Shown: piece after piece, positions 44,151 to 55,374 of the stretch
Numbering within the stretch: position 1 is the stretch's first letter
Layout: the number at the start of each line of letters is the position of its first letter
Assembly: GCF_033958435.1 (NCBI RefSeq)
Contig: NC_134146.1
Span: 29,596,501 to 29,660,500, forward strand
From: Carettochelys insculpta
Lineage: Eukaryota > Chordata > Testudines > Carettochelyidae
Reading direction: 5' to 3'
DNA length: 64,000 nucleotides
Made by a program: the position numbers and the translations under genes
Notes under the pieces: generated by a model
The model's database searches: none
Seen by the model: only the letters and a program-made list of their open reading frames with translations
What the model was told of the DNA's origin: nothing

Positions 44151-45165
44151 AACTTGAGTGGCCATGCTTGGACCCAGTACGTGAGGTACTGCTGGATAGG
44201 TATAAGCCTTCTTCTGGGGCAGCATTTGTGGCAAAAAGGAAATGGCTTTATATCTGTTCCACTCAACAGGGGTCTCCCCACAGTTGGCCTCTATTCCCTT
44301 TGTGCTCGATTATCTGCTGTACCTGAAGCATCAGGGCCTAGCTATTTTGTCTCTTAGGGTCCACCTTGCAGCCATTTCCACCTTCCTTCTGAGGAAAGAG
44401 GGGTAAATTAGTTTTCAGAAATCGTGTTGTGGGGAGCTTCCTAAAAGGCCTGGACAGGGTGTACTAACTAAGATGAAAGACAGGCCTATGGTCAAGGACA
44501 CGATTCCTCCCTGGGACCAAACATAGTCCTTTCTAAGATCATGGGTTCCCCATCTGAGCCCCTGGCAACCTTCCCCTTGCCATACCTCTCCTGGAAGGTG
44601 GCCTTTCTGGTGCCATAACCTCAGCCAGATGGGTCTCTGAGCTCTGGGCCCTCACTTCAGAACCACCTTACACAGTCTTTTTCAATGAAAAATTCAACTG
44701 CACCCTCACCTGGAGCTTCTGCTTAAGGTGGTTTCCCACTTCGAAATGAACCAGGATATATTTTTGTTTATGTTGTTTCCTAAATCTAATGCCACCAATA
44801 GGGAAAAAATCCTTTACCTGCTGAATGTCAGACATGTCCTGGCATTTTATATTGAACATACAAAACCATTTTGTAAATCAATGCAACTCTGTATTGCATT
44901 AGTGGAAAGGACAGAAGGCCTCCCCATATCAACCAAGTGCCTTTTAACCTAAATCACATCTTGCATCTGATGTGCCACAACCTACCTAAAATCCCAGCAC
45001 TGTCACAGAAAGCACTTTCCACAAGGGTGCAGGCTTCCTTTGTGGCATTTCCTGCAGATGTCCCTATCCAGGACATTTGTTGGGACAGATGATCATCCAT
45101 CCACACCTTCATGTTGCACTAACCTATCACTTAACAGACACAGGATGGTGCAGCTTTTGGCAGGA
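44150..45165 (+). pseudogene. DIRS tyrosine recombinase remnant
   Basis: Frame-shifted pieces are recognisable. Near 44350 is VHLAAISTFLL, and near 44600 VAFLVP.TSARWVSELWAL (the region of the first catalytic Arg, here in the order R-x-S-E-L). From 44728 comes EMNQDIFLFMLFPKS, then LNVRHVLAFYIEHTKPFCKS, and a C-terminal remnant up to about 45160. The catalytic HxxR/Y end is badly decayed. DIRS recombinases insert circular DNA without target duplication, consistent with none being visible. Confidence 0.65.
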
Positions 45166-45609
45166 TGGCAGCTAGGTAGGTGATCTTCAACTCCTCCACT
45201 GCAGGAAACCGCTGGTGAATCACTTATTGGAATGCACACAAGCAGTCACTCGATGAATAAAATGGTTATATACCTTTCATTACTGATGTTTTTTGTGATG
45301 TGCTGCTTGTGTCCATTCCAAAGTCAACCTTCCCACCCTTTGTCAGAATAATAGGGTAAGAAGGAACTGAGAGGGCAGTGATATACAGTACATTGAAGGT
45401 GCTGCAGTGTGGGGCTCCACAGCCAATCCAATGGGTATCACTAAGGAAAAAAATTCTCCAACAGTTATTTATGTGGTGTGTGTACATACCTATTAGAGTG
45501 CATATGAACAACACATTTTGAAGAACAACAGTTATGAAAGGTAGGTAGCCTGCTTTCACTTCTGAATTTAAGGAAAAAAATGAACACAGTGCCAATGGAA
45601 TAATTCTCA

Positions 45610-45850
45610 TTTGTGGACTATCTACAACTGAAGCACTATATTAGAGCAACTGTTCTTCCATTGGCATAACAATTCTATCTCTGTAAGAGGTGGAAGCTAC
45701 GTTGGTGGGAGGGTGTGTCCTGCTGACTTAAGTACTGGTGTGGACAGCACTTAGGTGAATGTAACTTGCATCACTCAGGGAGGTGGCGATTTCACACCCC
45801 TGCAAGATATATGTTATGGTGACTTAATCTGTAGTGTAGACAAGTTCAGA
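45610..45850. repeat. Probable MITE remnant
   Basis: The right end GTAGTGTAGACAAGTT near 45835 is a degraded member of the TGTCTACACT end family. The core resembles other such elements (GTGTGGACAGCACTTAGGTG). The left end is not clear. Confidence 0.4.
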
Positions 45851-46089
45851 TCTAGATCTTTTAAGCTGTAGGAAGATGAGGGAATGTGGCTATGTGTGGC
45901 ATGTGTTGTTCTGTCTTGTTAAGAACAGGATTGAAATAGAATAGAAAAAAGCAGGTATGTTGTTCCTTTCAAAGTGCTGCTCAAGATATTTTAAGTCTTT
46001 TCCCCTTTTTTGTTAAATGAATTCTCAACATTTAATCTTCAGTGGTTTTGTGTGGCCCTGCCTAAAAGGTGCCTGAATTTTGGAACATC

Positions 46090-46137
46090 ATGGATCGACA
46101 TGTTCCTATGCATGAGTTACCAGAAGAAATCCAAATG
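46090..46137 (+). CDS. LEKR1: LEKR1 exon with the main start codon
   Basis: ATG at 46090 (context AACATCATGG, good) opens 16 codons, MDRHVPMHELPEEIQM, up to the donor ATG|GTAAGA at 46138. The donor is phase 0, and the next coding exon (60746) starts in phase 0 just after an acceptor. The peptide matches my memory of the LEKR1 N-terminus (PMHxLPEEIQ). The exon probably starts at 46043 (acceptor TTTAATCTTCAG) or alternatively at 46069 (CCTAAAAG). LEKR1 is a poorly characterised coiled-coil protein lying between TIPARP and CCNL1 in mammals. The exon is too short for open-frame detection. Confidence 0.8.
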
Positions 46138-46248
46138 GTAAGAAATACTGGAAATAAAACAACATCGGTGTCAAAATTCTAGAATGACTTATGAATATTT
46201 TGCTGCCTTGAAATCATTATACATAATCGAATAACACGCTACAACTAC

Positions 46249-46380
46249 CAAAACAAAAAAGCAGTCAGGTAGCGCTTTAAAGACTAACAAAATAATTTAT
46301 TAGGTGATAATTTCTTTAAAGCGCTACTTGATTGCTTTTAGTTTTGATAGAATACAGACTAACATGGCTATGTCTCTGTC
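46249..46380. mobile_element. Fold-back of PLE tail ends
   Basis: Left arm about 46249-46282 and right arm 46314-46346 are reverse complements (AAGCAGTCAGGTAGCGCTTT versus AAAGCGCTACTTGATTGCTT). The far end ACAGACTAACATGGCTATGT lies to the right. It is a very short version of the 12.7 kb structure, about 110 bp downstream of the LEKR1 start exon. Confidence 0.7.
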
Positions 46381-46759
46381 ACTACACGACAACAACAGCA
46401 TCAGTATGGCAATTTCTAAGTGCTTTTATTTACAGCTGTGAGTTTAGGATGAGTGTAGAACAAGTTTGTAATTTGTCCTCTCAAATGATTGCTAATAAAA
46501 ATTTTATGTGGTCTAATTCCCCTTCATATTTTGCCTTAGTGTGTGTAATGTGAATGTATAAAGGAGGGATGTAAAATCCAGTTTAATTAATTAACTGGTT
46601 AAACGTTAAGCTTAACTGATTAAACGATGGGTGGGTGTGGTTGGGAAGGCTTTGAGATGTTCTGTTCTTTACAGTATCCTATTTTTACTGTGTTCATATG
46701 TGCAAAATGTGCAAAAAAGTACAATTTTCCAATGGGAAATTTTTAATAATTATTCTATG

Positions 46760-46875
46760 TAGTACAGTTGTAGCCTTGTTACACAGAGTTCTCTGTAAAC
46801 TTGAATGCTTGTCTCTCCCACCAACAGAAGCTGGTGCAATAAAGGATATTACCTCACCCACCTCGTGTGTTTTAA
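46760..46875. repeat. Short interspersed repeat fragment
   Basis: It contains TTGTAGCCTTGTTACACAGA, ACCAACAGAAGCTGGTGCAA and GGATATTACCTCACCCACCT, text I recognise from a common turtle repeat whose usual form reads AATAAAAGATATTACCTCAC. The family is not certain. Confidence 0.5.
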
Positions 46876-46949
46876 TAATTATTCTTCCCTTTACTTGTAT
46901 ACATGGCAAACTGTGCTATTTTCCAACTAAATCCTTGCTTTACTATTGA

Positions 46950-48280
46950 CTCACAATCAGCTTTTTTGTAGTCTCAAAGAATGTAAAATTGAGGCTTGCT
47001 TATAAATAAACTTGACTGAAATTTGGCTTTGGATAAAAAATTGGATCAGTTTCAGCTGAATTTATAAACTAGAATGGTTAGGAGGAAACCTCTCTTTCTC
47101 TCTATTGTCCTAGCTTTGTGATCAGCTCAGCCTTTTCTTTTTGTCTTGCAAGACTGAGAGCAGTTTAGGTTAAAGAGGGAGGTAAACAGGAGAAAGTAGG
47201 GGTAATTTGTCAGAAAAAGGGAATTAGGATGGTAAGAATTGAGAGAAGAGAATATAGAAGAAGAAAATGATACCGAGGAGAATAAAAAAGTCAGAAAGGA
47301 GAAAGTTGTATGCAACAGAACTTCAGGTTAGTAAAAGTTTATTTTTCTTTTTATATCCATTGTTCAGCTTATAATAGAGCTTTGGACAAATTTTGTTTTT
47401 TCTGGTATGTGCCTAAACACTGAAATTAAGCATTCAGTTGTACCTCTGCTTGTAGCTGTAGGGCTTTATTTCATTTATGTCAAGATCACACATAAACCTT
47501 TCAAACATATCATAAAATATATATGGTTTCATGTGTTTAGCACACAGATCTGTTTCTAAATAAGTGAATGAATAAACAAAAAAATTCAGGTCTGTTGCAT
47601 GGGTTATTTTTAATTTTTGAGTACTGAAACACGCAACTCCTGTACTATAATAACTTCTGACAATGGCATCTCAATATGGGCTAAAATGAGCAATATCTCA
47701 GGGTCATGCTTCTTACAAATTATTCAGACGTAGGAATAATTTAAGATTCCAGTCTTCTAATTTTTAAAGCTCATAGTGTGACTTGCTAAGAATGGGTCAG
47801 ACCATGAAACTTTCTTTCCCCGAGCCATGTATGCTCCTCTGTGTAGAGTCAGAGAGATGTCATACAAATGGCTATCCATCAGGTCTCCACTTACCTTTGG
47901 CTAAAAGAAGTTCAGCATAATCAGGCATAGAACAACATTAGGTTTTTAAAAATGTTAATACAGTTCTGAGCTGAATCTACTCTCACAGATGCTTTACTGT
48001 AAGAAATGGAAATTCTGCCCTTTGAAATTATTTATACTGCACAAATTTCTTGCCATGTTTTCGTATTGTCTGCTATTATCACATCCTTGGCCAAGTTCTT
48101 GTGGGTCAGGTTTATGTCTGGTGCAAGCCCATTGTCAGTGAATTGGGCATTGTGGATTTTTTTTTTTTTTTGCTTGTAATTTGCCCTACTTTGTCTTTCA
48201 TTCTCTGAGCTCTCTCGTGTGTGTGCTATTACTGTACACTAATGTAAAGTTAAATAGAACAATTTTAATGTCCATCTATT
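46950..48280. other. Intron 2 sequence, nothing recognised
   Basis: AT-rich LEKR1 intronic sequence with a purine-rich block at 47150-47290 and a poly-T run at about 48157. No exon is seen. Confidence 0.4.
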
Positions 48281-48289
48281 GGCCATCTC

Positions 48290-48720
48290 TTGCTTTGATT
48301 GCTCTAATCTTTCTCACTTCCCTCACCTCCATCACTTCACTCTTCAGTCTATTAAAAACACCATGGTAAAGTCATCATTCCTATAACTTCAGTCACAACT
48401 CCCCTTTCTTGGTTCACTTAACCGGCTTGCTGTCTTCTACCATGTCAGATTTAACCTCTTCATCCTTACGGTTGAGGCCCTACATGGCGCTTTCCTTATT
48501 TACATCCACAGGTGCTGGAACTACAAGTGCTAAGGGTGCTGCCACCCCTGCTGTTTTGATGTGGTTTTGGTGTGCAAGGCTCACAGTTTCATTCAGTGGA
48601 TATCGGGACCTCCACTGTATAAATTATTCCAGCTCTCCTCCTTATATCTCTACTCTTATTTCCTCCTACTCGTTTTACTCTCTGTTTTACCCAGACCCCC
48701 TCCTGTAGTACGCTGGGGAG
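48290..48720 (+). mobile_element. L2-like LINE remnant
   Basis: C/T-rich + strand with the L2 order CACAACTCCCCTTTCTTGG, then CGGCTTGCTGTCTTCTACCA and TTACGGTTGAGGCCCTACAT, corresponding to the 'CACTGGCTTCCC..CTACC..AAGGCCCTCCAT' part of L2. It is inactive. Confidence 0.5.
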
Positions 48721-49089
48721 GAAGGGCAGCAGTCTGTTGGAACAGCTGTGGATAGTGGAAAGCACTATGAATCACCACTGCCATCTGGGAATTCAGAAAC
48801 ACTGATGGATTAACAATACCTTAAGGTATTCTTATCTAATCATTTTAATGATTGAGTATAGATTGTTATAAAATCCCACCCCCCAGAAAACAAAAACAAA
48901 CAAACAAAAAGTTCAAAGTACTTCATGTATAAGATGTAAAAAAAAAAAAAAAATTTGTCTGCACTTTAAATTGTGGCTACCATAAACCATCTGTTTTTGG
49001 TCCTCTTTTTGGCCAAGTGAAGTGAGGTCATGCTCTCAACTTATAGCAAGTCTTTGTTTACTATATGGTGGGAATTTTAGAAAGCACAT

Positions 49090-49610
49090 TTTCACCTCCA
49101 ACTTGCATGGCTGGAAGCAACTCCTGTTGCTTCTTTCCTACACTGTGCCAAGAAACTGCTGCTGGCCATATTCTAGCATGAAACCTGGAAGAATCCGGGA
49201 AGCAGGATATCTGACCTGCATGCCTCACCAGGTGTTGCTGTGGAAAGCACTAGGTACTGGGAGAGGTGGGTCCATGCTTGGGACCCAGCTAGGAACAAAG
49301 GGTGCAGAGCATTGGGCAAAGAGGGTTTGGTTGGTTGGTCACTCCCTCTGTGAGGGAGATGGGTGTATGGTAGTCTGTATCTGTCATCTCTCCCCATGTG
49401 AACCCTAAAGCATTAAACATAAGATAGATGAAAAGATCCCAACTATGTTACATTTCTGTTTAGCAGGAGCTCATTCAGTTTAATATTAATTTCAACTTTT
49501 TACTGCTCTGTTCCAATTGATTGCTATTGAACTCACTTGAATATGAGTAGTTTTATCAGATGTTCTGTATTCACCATAGGGAAATGTGGTTTGCCCTATC
49601 TGTACTGGGA
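49090..49610. repeat. Dispersed repeat, copy 2 (pairs with 3105-3590)
   Basis: Same orientation and landmarks as the first copy, with GGAAATGTGGTTTGCCCTAT in place of the clean GGTCACCCTA end. Confidence 0.55.
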
Positions 49611-49634
49611 TTTTTCAAGGTTATTACTATAACC

Positions 49635-50150
49635 CTTCTGCCAGGTGGAGCCAGCAGCAGCCATGGTGGGGTTTAATATCCAACACAGGACTGGCTCGAG
49701 CCTGCACCTAGTAACCTGGGAAATTCACACACCACCCCTCGGTGACCGCGACAGACAATGCTTTCTGCTCGCAAGCACAAAGTCTTGAGTGCAGAAGAGA
49801 AACTTTTACTAAAAGGGAAGGAAGTAACTTGACATTAATTTCAGAAAACACCACAAACAGGATTCATAAACACAAAACATGAGTAAAAGTCCTACCCCAC
49901 TTAGGTTGCGTAACGTCCTTTTCCTCTTAGTTTCTTAAGTCCAGCAACCTAAATGTCCCCTTCACATGCCCAACCCTTCTTTGGACTGGACTCTTTATTT
50001 AAAAAAAAATTCTAATTTAAAATAAGTTACAATTAAATCTCAACACCATCATGCTACACAAACACTTACAGTCTCACAAAAATGAATTAATAACCATAGT
50101 CTGTCCATCCTAACTACTAACTCTTGCTCCTTTAAAGTTCTGGGCTTTCA
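49635..50150. repeat. Possible LTR fragment of a retroelement
   Basis: The block from TAACCCTTCTGCCAGGTGGA to about 50150 includes AGTCCAGCAACCTAAATG and CTTTGGACTGGACTCTTTA. The texture suggests an endogenous retroelement LTR and adjacent sequence. No open reading frame, primer site or paired LTR is found, so this is tentative. Confidence 0.3.
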
Positions 50151-50294
50151 GTTTCTGTTTCTCAGCAAACTAAAATATAACATGTTCAAAGAAAGGCACA
50201 AGCTGGATAGGATTGTTTTTCTTCTGTGCTTATGTGGTGGTGGACTTTGGCCAAGCACAGCAGAGGAGTTACTTAAGACAGTCTTAAAAGCAGC

Positions 50295-50914
50295 GGCTAC
50301 GTCTACATGGGCAGCGTCTGTCAATAGAAGTCACTGTTGGCAGAGGAACCTCGACAGCACCTCTTTCAACAGATTGTGTCCACACACAAAAGCAGATTGA
50401 AAAAATAATCAGCTCTGTTGACAGAGAGCAGACAGACTGCCCTGCCCTCTCTCGACAGGACAGCTGACTGGAAGCTCAGCAAACAGGGCTCTCCAGGGAA
50501 CCAGAAGCCCTCTCTGTCTGCAGAACTATTTACATAGACACTCTGTTGACAAAGGTACTATTCCTGATCAGGAACAGGGATAATGCTGCCAACTGAACAG
50601 CTGAGTTTTGTTGACAAACTCTTGATAGAATGGAGATACACATATTTCACAGAGCTGGAAAGGACCTCAGGAGGTCATTGAGTCCAGTCCCCAGCCCTCT
50701 CAGCAGGACCAAACACCATCCCTTCCCCCACCCCATTTGCCCCAGATCCCTAAATGGCCCCCTCAAGGATTGAACTCACAACCCTGGGTAGCAGGCCAGT
50801 GCTTAAACTACTGATCTATCCCTCCCCCTGCAGTGCTTTAGCTGTGTAGATGCTTGGCGAGTGTTGTCGACAAAAGGGCTGTTCTGTCAACAGAAGCTGC
50901 CTGTGTAGATGGCC
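50295..50914. mobile_element. MITE split by a SINE
   Basis: The outer ends GGCTACGTCTACAT and GTGTAGATGGCC are inverted. The inner flanks have the TTGACAGA/CTGTTGACA words seen in the 54917 and 62406 elements. A tRNA-derived SINE occupies 50645-50835, so the MITE predates the SINE at this site. Confidence 0.65.
50645..50835 (-). mobile_element. tRNA-derived SINE, antisense, nested in a MITE
   Basis: The reverse complement reads GGGAGGGATAGATCAGTAG (box A region), GGGTTGTGAGTTCAATCC (box B), GGGCCATTTAGGGATCTGGG and the tail CCTTTCCAGCTCTGTGAAA. It is the same family as 29484-29672. Confidence 0.8.
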
Positions 50915-50919
50915 AGAGA

Positions 50920-52095
50920 GACAATATATAGGAAAGGACAGAGGCAACATAGCAAGGAACGGTGGAGTGGACTGAAAAGAAAACAGGAAGACATTATTCA
51001 GTGCACCTGTGGCTTCCTATATGCCTCCACACTTGAACCACAAAAAAACTGTCTGAAAAACTTCTGGGCAGAAGAGACAACCTATTTGGGAATATTTTGA
51101 AGAAATTCATTCCCTAGGTGAAAAAAGAAAACATGTCAACTCTAAGTAGTGTAAGGAGGAAATGCAGGGCCTAATTGCAAGAATGAAATATCATTAGGAA
51201 AATTGCCTGTTCGGAGAAAATCATGTGGCTGAAGATGTGGCTATGTCTGAGTGGATCAACTGGTTAGTAATTTAAATATTTTGCTCTGCAATGCATCATG
51301 CTTCAAGACTGTCTGCACCTTTTACGAGGGCCAATGAGGAGGGATGCACAGGGGGTCACATGCACCCCCAGTGTCTGCCACCTCCTCTCCCTGCACTCAC
51401 CATCAGTGCCGTGCTGCTCCAGTGAGTGTAGGGATGGTCCAGCCCCTCCCCTGAAGTGCATGGTCCCAGAGCAACACAAGCTTCCTAGCTTGCTCTGCTT
51501 TCGGGCTATGCCACTCCGAGGGAGGGGTGGGACTGTCCACACACATGCACGCACTGGAAGTGGCTGGTGGGGGCAGACCATGGGCGGGGCATGGGCAGAG
51601 CAGGAATGGAGATGGGATGGGGTGGGACAGGAGCAAGTTGTCGATGCCCCCTTTGGAGCCCCCCTTCCCAGTTGCCAGTGCCTTGTAGCATGAATGTAGT
51701 TTGACAAGTGAATTCCCAAGCTGCTTGCTGTGTTGGATGTTGCTAGAACAAAATTCTATATTAGCTAATCCTTATGGCTTGTATAATTAGTTAACCAGGA
51801 TTAGAATCTATCACTAAAGTACACAATACAGAAAGCTTCAGTACAAGAAATCTAAAGTTGCCAGTTGCCACTGAATGTAATTTTCTTATTTTATACTACA
51901 TAATATGTGCCCCTTATTTTGGAACATCATGACCACAAACCATAATGGTGATGCTATAAGTCTATTCTCTATTTTATTTCAGCTTAACTCAACTGTTCCA
52001 AAAGAACTGCATTCTGTACTTTTTTTTTCTCAAAAAACAGAAGTGCCAATGAATTCAATGAGGCTTACTCCCAAATTAAGTGCACTTTAAGACAG
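50920..52095. other. Intron 2 sequence, nothing recognised
   Basis: GC-richer at 51300-51690, where long opposite-strand open frames arise from base composition. No splice-flanked exon is seen. Confidence 0.4.
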
Positions 52096-52100
52096 TCATG

Positions 52101-52373
52101 CTGTGTCTACCCTACAAAAAAAACTTTGAAGTTGCTTTCTTCGAAGTACAACTTCGAGGCTGAGCGTCTACATACACCATACTTTGAAGTTAAACTTTGA
52201 AGTAGGGCACTAATCCATTCCTGGGAATGGAGTAAGAACTTTGAAGTTACTTGAAGTTAACTTTGAAGTTATCTTCCAAGTAATGGAAAATGTGTGTAAA
52301 CTCTCTGGTATCTACTTCAAAGTAACTTCGAAGTTAACTTTGAAGTTAGTTCCCATTGTAGATGCACCCTCAG
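52101..52373. mobile_element. MITE rich in TTCGAAGT/ACTTTGAA words
   Basis: The left end CTGTGTCTACCCTAC and right end TTGTAGATGCACCC are degraded inverted repeats. The interior is many copies of ACTT(C/T)GAAGTTA in both directions, as in the 1843-2553 element, with CpG decay (TTTGAAG for TTCGAAG). Confidence 0.6.
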
Positions 52374-52379
52374 TCTTAG

Positions 52380-54245
52380 CTTTTTTGGTAATTTGTTTTA
52401 TGTCAATTTTTTTTTTTAATTTAAATCAATCCACCCTGATTGGTAACCAGATTTTAGCTATCCCTGCATTTAATACAAGCACAGCTGGTTTTTGGGTTAC
52501 AAATTAATGATTACAATGAGCAAAGTACAACTTCATCTGCTGAATAGCTGACAAATCTAAGGAAAACAGAAGCAAACTGTATCTACATAGACACAGCCAG
52601 GGTTTTGCCCCACTTCCAACTAGCTGTTATGGGGACATTTCTTCAAATCCTACTTATATTGGTATACATCCTTCTTGTTATATTTCAATTTAAATTTCAA
52701 AGTGACTTTATCAGCAGTGGAGCAATTGGATAGCAATGTCAGGAACAGTACAATGCAGTACACTCATGAGGGAAAGGCAGTCACAATTCTTTCTCTTGCT
52801 GTTTAACTGATGTAGATGCACTTTAGTTCTAACTTTTTTCTAGAGACCCAATCCTGGTAGGCTTAATTCAAAGACAGTTGAGGCTGCTGAGTACTTAACA
52901 GGATCAATCCCTGAATTAGCTATATTTTGACTGATGAATCATGTATTTTCATTGTATTCTAGACCGCATCTTAAATACTTAGTTAATATTTTAAATCACA
53001 GGTTTCTGAGAATGTTTTATCACTACACTCTTCTCTTTCAAACATCTGACTTGAAAAGTAACATTCTAATAGGTAGATTATTCATTCCTTATGCACTGAT
53101 ATAAAATCCATTGATTTTTAGTATGAATTTTGGGTGCTTGGAGAATACAAGATGAGGCACTAGAAGTGTGACCTGACTTGGATGAGTTTCACGTTTTACT
53201 TTATTTAGAAAAATAATTTTTACAACAAACTTTATCCATTAAATGCTAAAGGAAACTTATTTTTAGTACTTCAGTTTAATTTATCTGAAACCTCCCAGCC
53301 ATTTAGTTCAATTAGCAAAACTGAAACATCTGGACGCAAAGGTCTGAACTGAAAATTTTAATATGGCAGAGTTCTTTACGCCTGGGACATGCTGAAGTGC
53401 CCATAATTGTTTATTTGAAATGCTGAAGTGGAGGTACTGCAAGAGAGCGCAGTGTTCTTTTTGGGATAACACCCCTTTCCTCCCCTCTTCATAACAGATC
53501 ATGTTGTCCTTTTTCAATATAGTAATTTTAGTACTTTGGAATCTTATGGTATTTAGTCTGAATAACAGTTTCATATTTCCAAGCACAGAGTGTAACTGCC
53601 AGGAAAAATAAACTTGATTTTTTCAGTGTGTTCAGAGCCACTGTTATTTTATAATGAGGCAAAATTAAGAGAGAGAAAATAATGCCTATCCTGGTAGTCC
53701 CAGAGCAAACATCCCAATATGTTGTTTTATCAAATTGCATTTATAATGCAGCATACTACTGAACTTTAAATAATTTTTAAAAAGTTACATAGCTTTTGAT
53801 AAAATTAAATCTTTTTCTATTCAATTCATTTTTTAATCAATCTAAAATGCCTTTCTCATTCTTTTAGTGTACACTTGTGTTTAAACTTTATTTTTTTTCT
53901 CTCTACCACCCATAGCAAAAGGGATTTATTTCTTTTAATTTAGGCTATGCTTGCAATTTTTCTCATTCCTGATCTTTCCAAGTTGTACTCTTTTATGCTA
54001 CCTTTTGGCCATAAGTCATTGAAACAAAGACAAAAAACATGCTGTGAGATTCCTATATGCTCAGTGACTCTTTTTGCCTCTCCAGCCATGACCCCATCTT
54101 CCTTCTTCTCTATGCCTTTAAGCTAATTTTGGATAATTTATGTATAACTGTTCCTTTGAGCTGTTCTCTTCTACCTCAAGCCAGGATAGAGTCAGGTCTG
54201 GATCTGATCCAGACTGGCTCACACCCTTAACGGCTCATTAGTGAC
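52380..54245. other. Intron 2 sequence, nothing recognised
   Basis: AT-rich. No exon or bounded repeat is seen. C/T-rich text around 53930-54180 may be further decayed L2. Confidence 0.35.
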
Positions 54246-54249
54246 TCTG

Positions 54250-54520
54250 GGCTTGTCTACACATCTGGGTCGGTCTTCTGGAATTCAGTTTAATGCATCT
54301 CATAAAGATGTACAAAATCAATCGATCTGGAGTTGGCAGTCAATCACTGTGCTTCTCACTATAGGAAGGAGTAAGGGAAGTCAATGACAGTGATGCTTCC
54401 ATTGGTCTTCCTTAGTGAAGACACTCACAAAAGTTGATTTTTCAATACATCGATTCTAGCTATGCAATTGCTGTAGAATTGTGTATCTGAAATCGACTCT
54501 CAGGTCTAGTGTAGACCTGG
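54250..54520. mobile_element. MITE, about 270 bp
   Basis: Inverted ends GGCTTGTCTACACAT and CTAGTGTAGACCTGG. The interior includes a symmetric pair, ATCGATCTGGAGTTG and CATCGATTCTAG, as internal palindromic words. Confidence 0.6.
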
Positions 54521-54916
54521 TGTCTGCATTGGTTATAGTATGGCTCCCCTTCTGTATCTTCATTCTTCTTAACTTTTTAGCTGTTTTTTGACAATACAGA
54601 GCAGTGATGGATGACCAAATTAGTGAGTGGGTATTTGAGTGGCCTTCTTTTGACTCAGTAGGCTGCCTCGGCAACCTGCTGCCTGCTGGGGTTCCACCTG
54701 CAGCCTGTGGGCCACAGGTTGCCCACCACAGCTGTAGAACATATGATTTTTGAAACTTTGTCCTTTTTCTCGTTCTCTCTACTGCTTCTTTGGTCAGTGT
54801 CTCCTTTAGCAGCTCACCCTTCTCTTTCTCACTTTCTATGAGGTCCCACTTGTCTCTAAGGCCCACTTGTCTTATCTTTCTACATCCTTTGTTTGGGTGA
54901 TCAATCTATTCACATA

Positions 54917-55366
54917 GGCTACAGTTACACTAGCGACTTCAGCTGTCAAAACCCCAGTTTTGTTGACAAAACTGGCAGAATGTCCACACACAAAATGCTT
55001 TTTATTTACAGCTTTTCGACAAAACTCAGCACTTTCACTGACAGCATTCGGCCTCTCATCCATGAGGCATAATATTGCTGTCAACAGATTCTGTCAGCAA
55101 AAAAGCTGTGTGGATGCTCAGAGGGGTGTGGGGGGAGAAGACTGGGGTGGGGTTCTCTCGGCAGACAGAGTATCCAGAACAGTGAGCAGCTCTGTCTGCT
55201 GTGCTTTCTGGGTGCCTGCTTTGTTGAGAGAGCAGCTTGGTAGTCCAGCTAAGCAGTCTCCTGATTGGCTTTTGTGGGTGGCTGCACTGTGTTGACAGAC
55301 GATATGTCGGGAAGTCTTTTCTGGCAGTGATTTCTGTCAACTGATCACTGTAGTGTAACTGTAGCC
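54917..55366. mobile_element. MITE, 450 bp, with 3-bp duplication ATA
   Basis: Inverted ends GGCTACAGTTACACTAG and TAGTGTAACTGTAGCC, flanked by ATA at 54914-54916 and 55367-55369. The interior shares ACCCCAGTTTTGT.GACAAAACT, CACACACAAAATG and TTTTGTTG.GAGAGCAGC with the element at 62406, so the two are copies of one family. Confidence 0.8.
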
Positions 55367-55374
55367 ATAGCTAC

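Larger units (their letters stand above)
40835..45555 (+). mobile_element. DIRS-like tyrosine-recombinase retrotransposon, degenerate
   Basis: It lies in LEKR1 intron 1. In order along the + strand: a left terminal repeat (CTTCAAGTGATTGCTCATAT, about 40837), a gag-like zinc knuckle (about 41190-41310), the 3' end of reverse transcriptase (about 42880-43260), RNase H (about 43350-43580), a spacer domain, and a tyrosine recombinase (about 44150-45160). The right terminal region has the inverted counterpart AAGCAGTCACTCGATGAA (about 45240) and further inverted copies to about 45555. This order is diagnostic of DIRS elements, which integrate by recombinase, not by a DDE integrase. Stops and frameshifts throughout, and loss of most of the reverse transcriptase, make it inactive. 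Confidence 0.85.

Noticed and set aside
51298..51719. 131- and 138-codon frames on opposite strands in LEKR1 intron 2
   Set aside because: Mutual shadows in a GC-richer patch, without splice sites or domain similarity.
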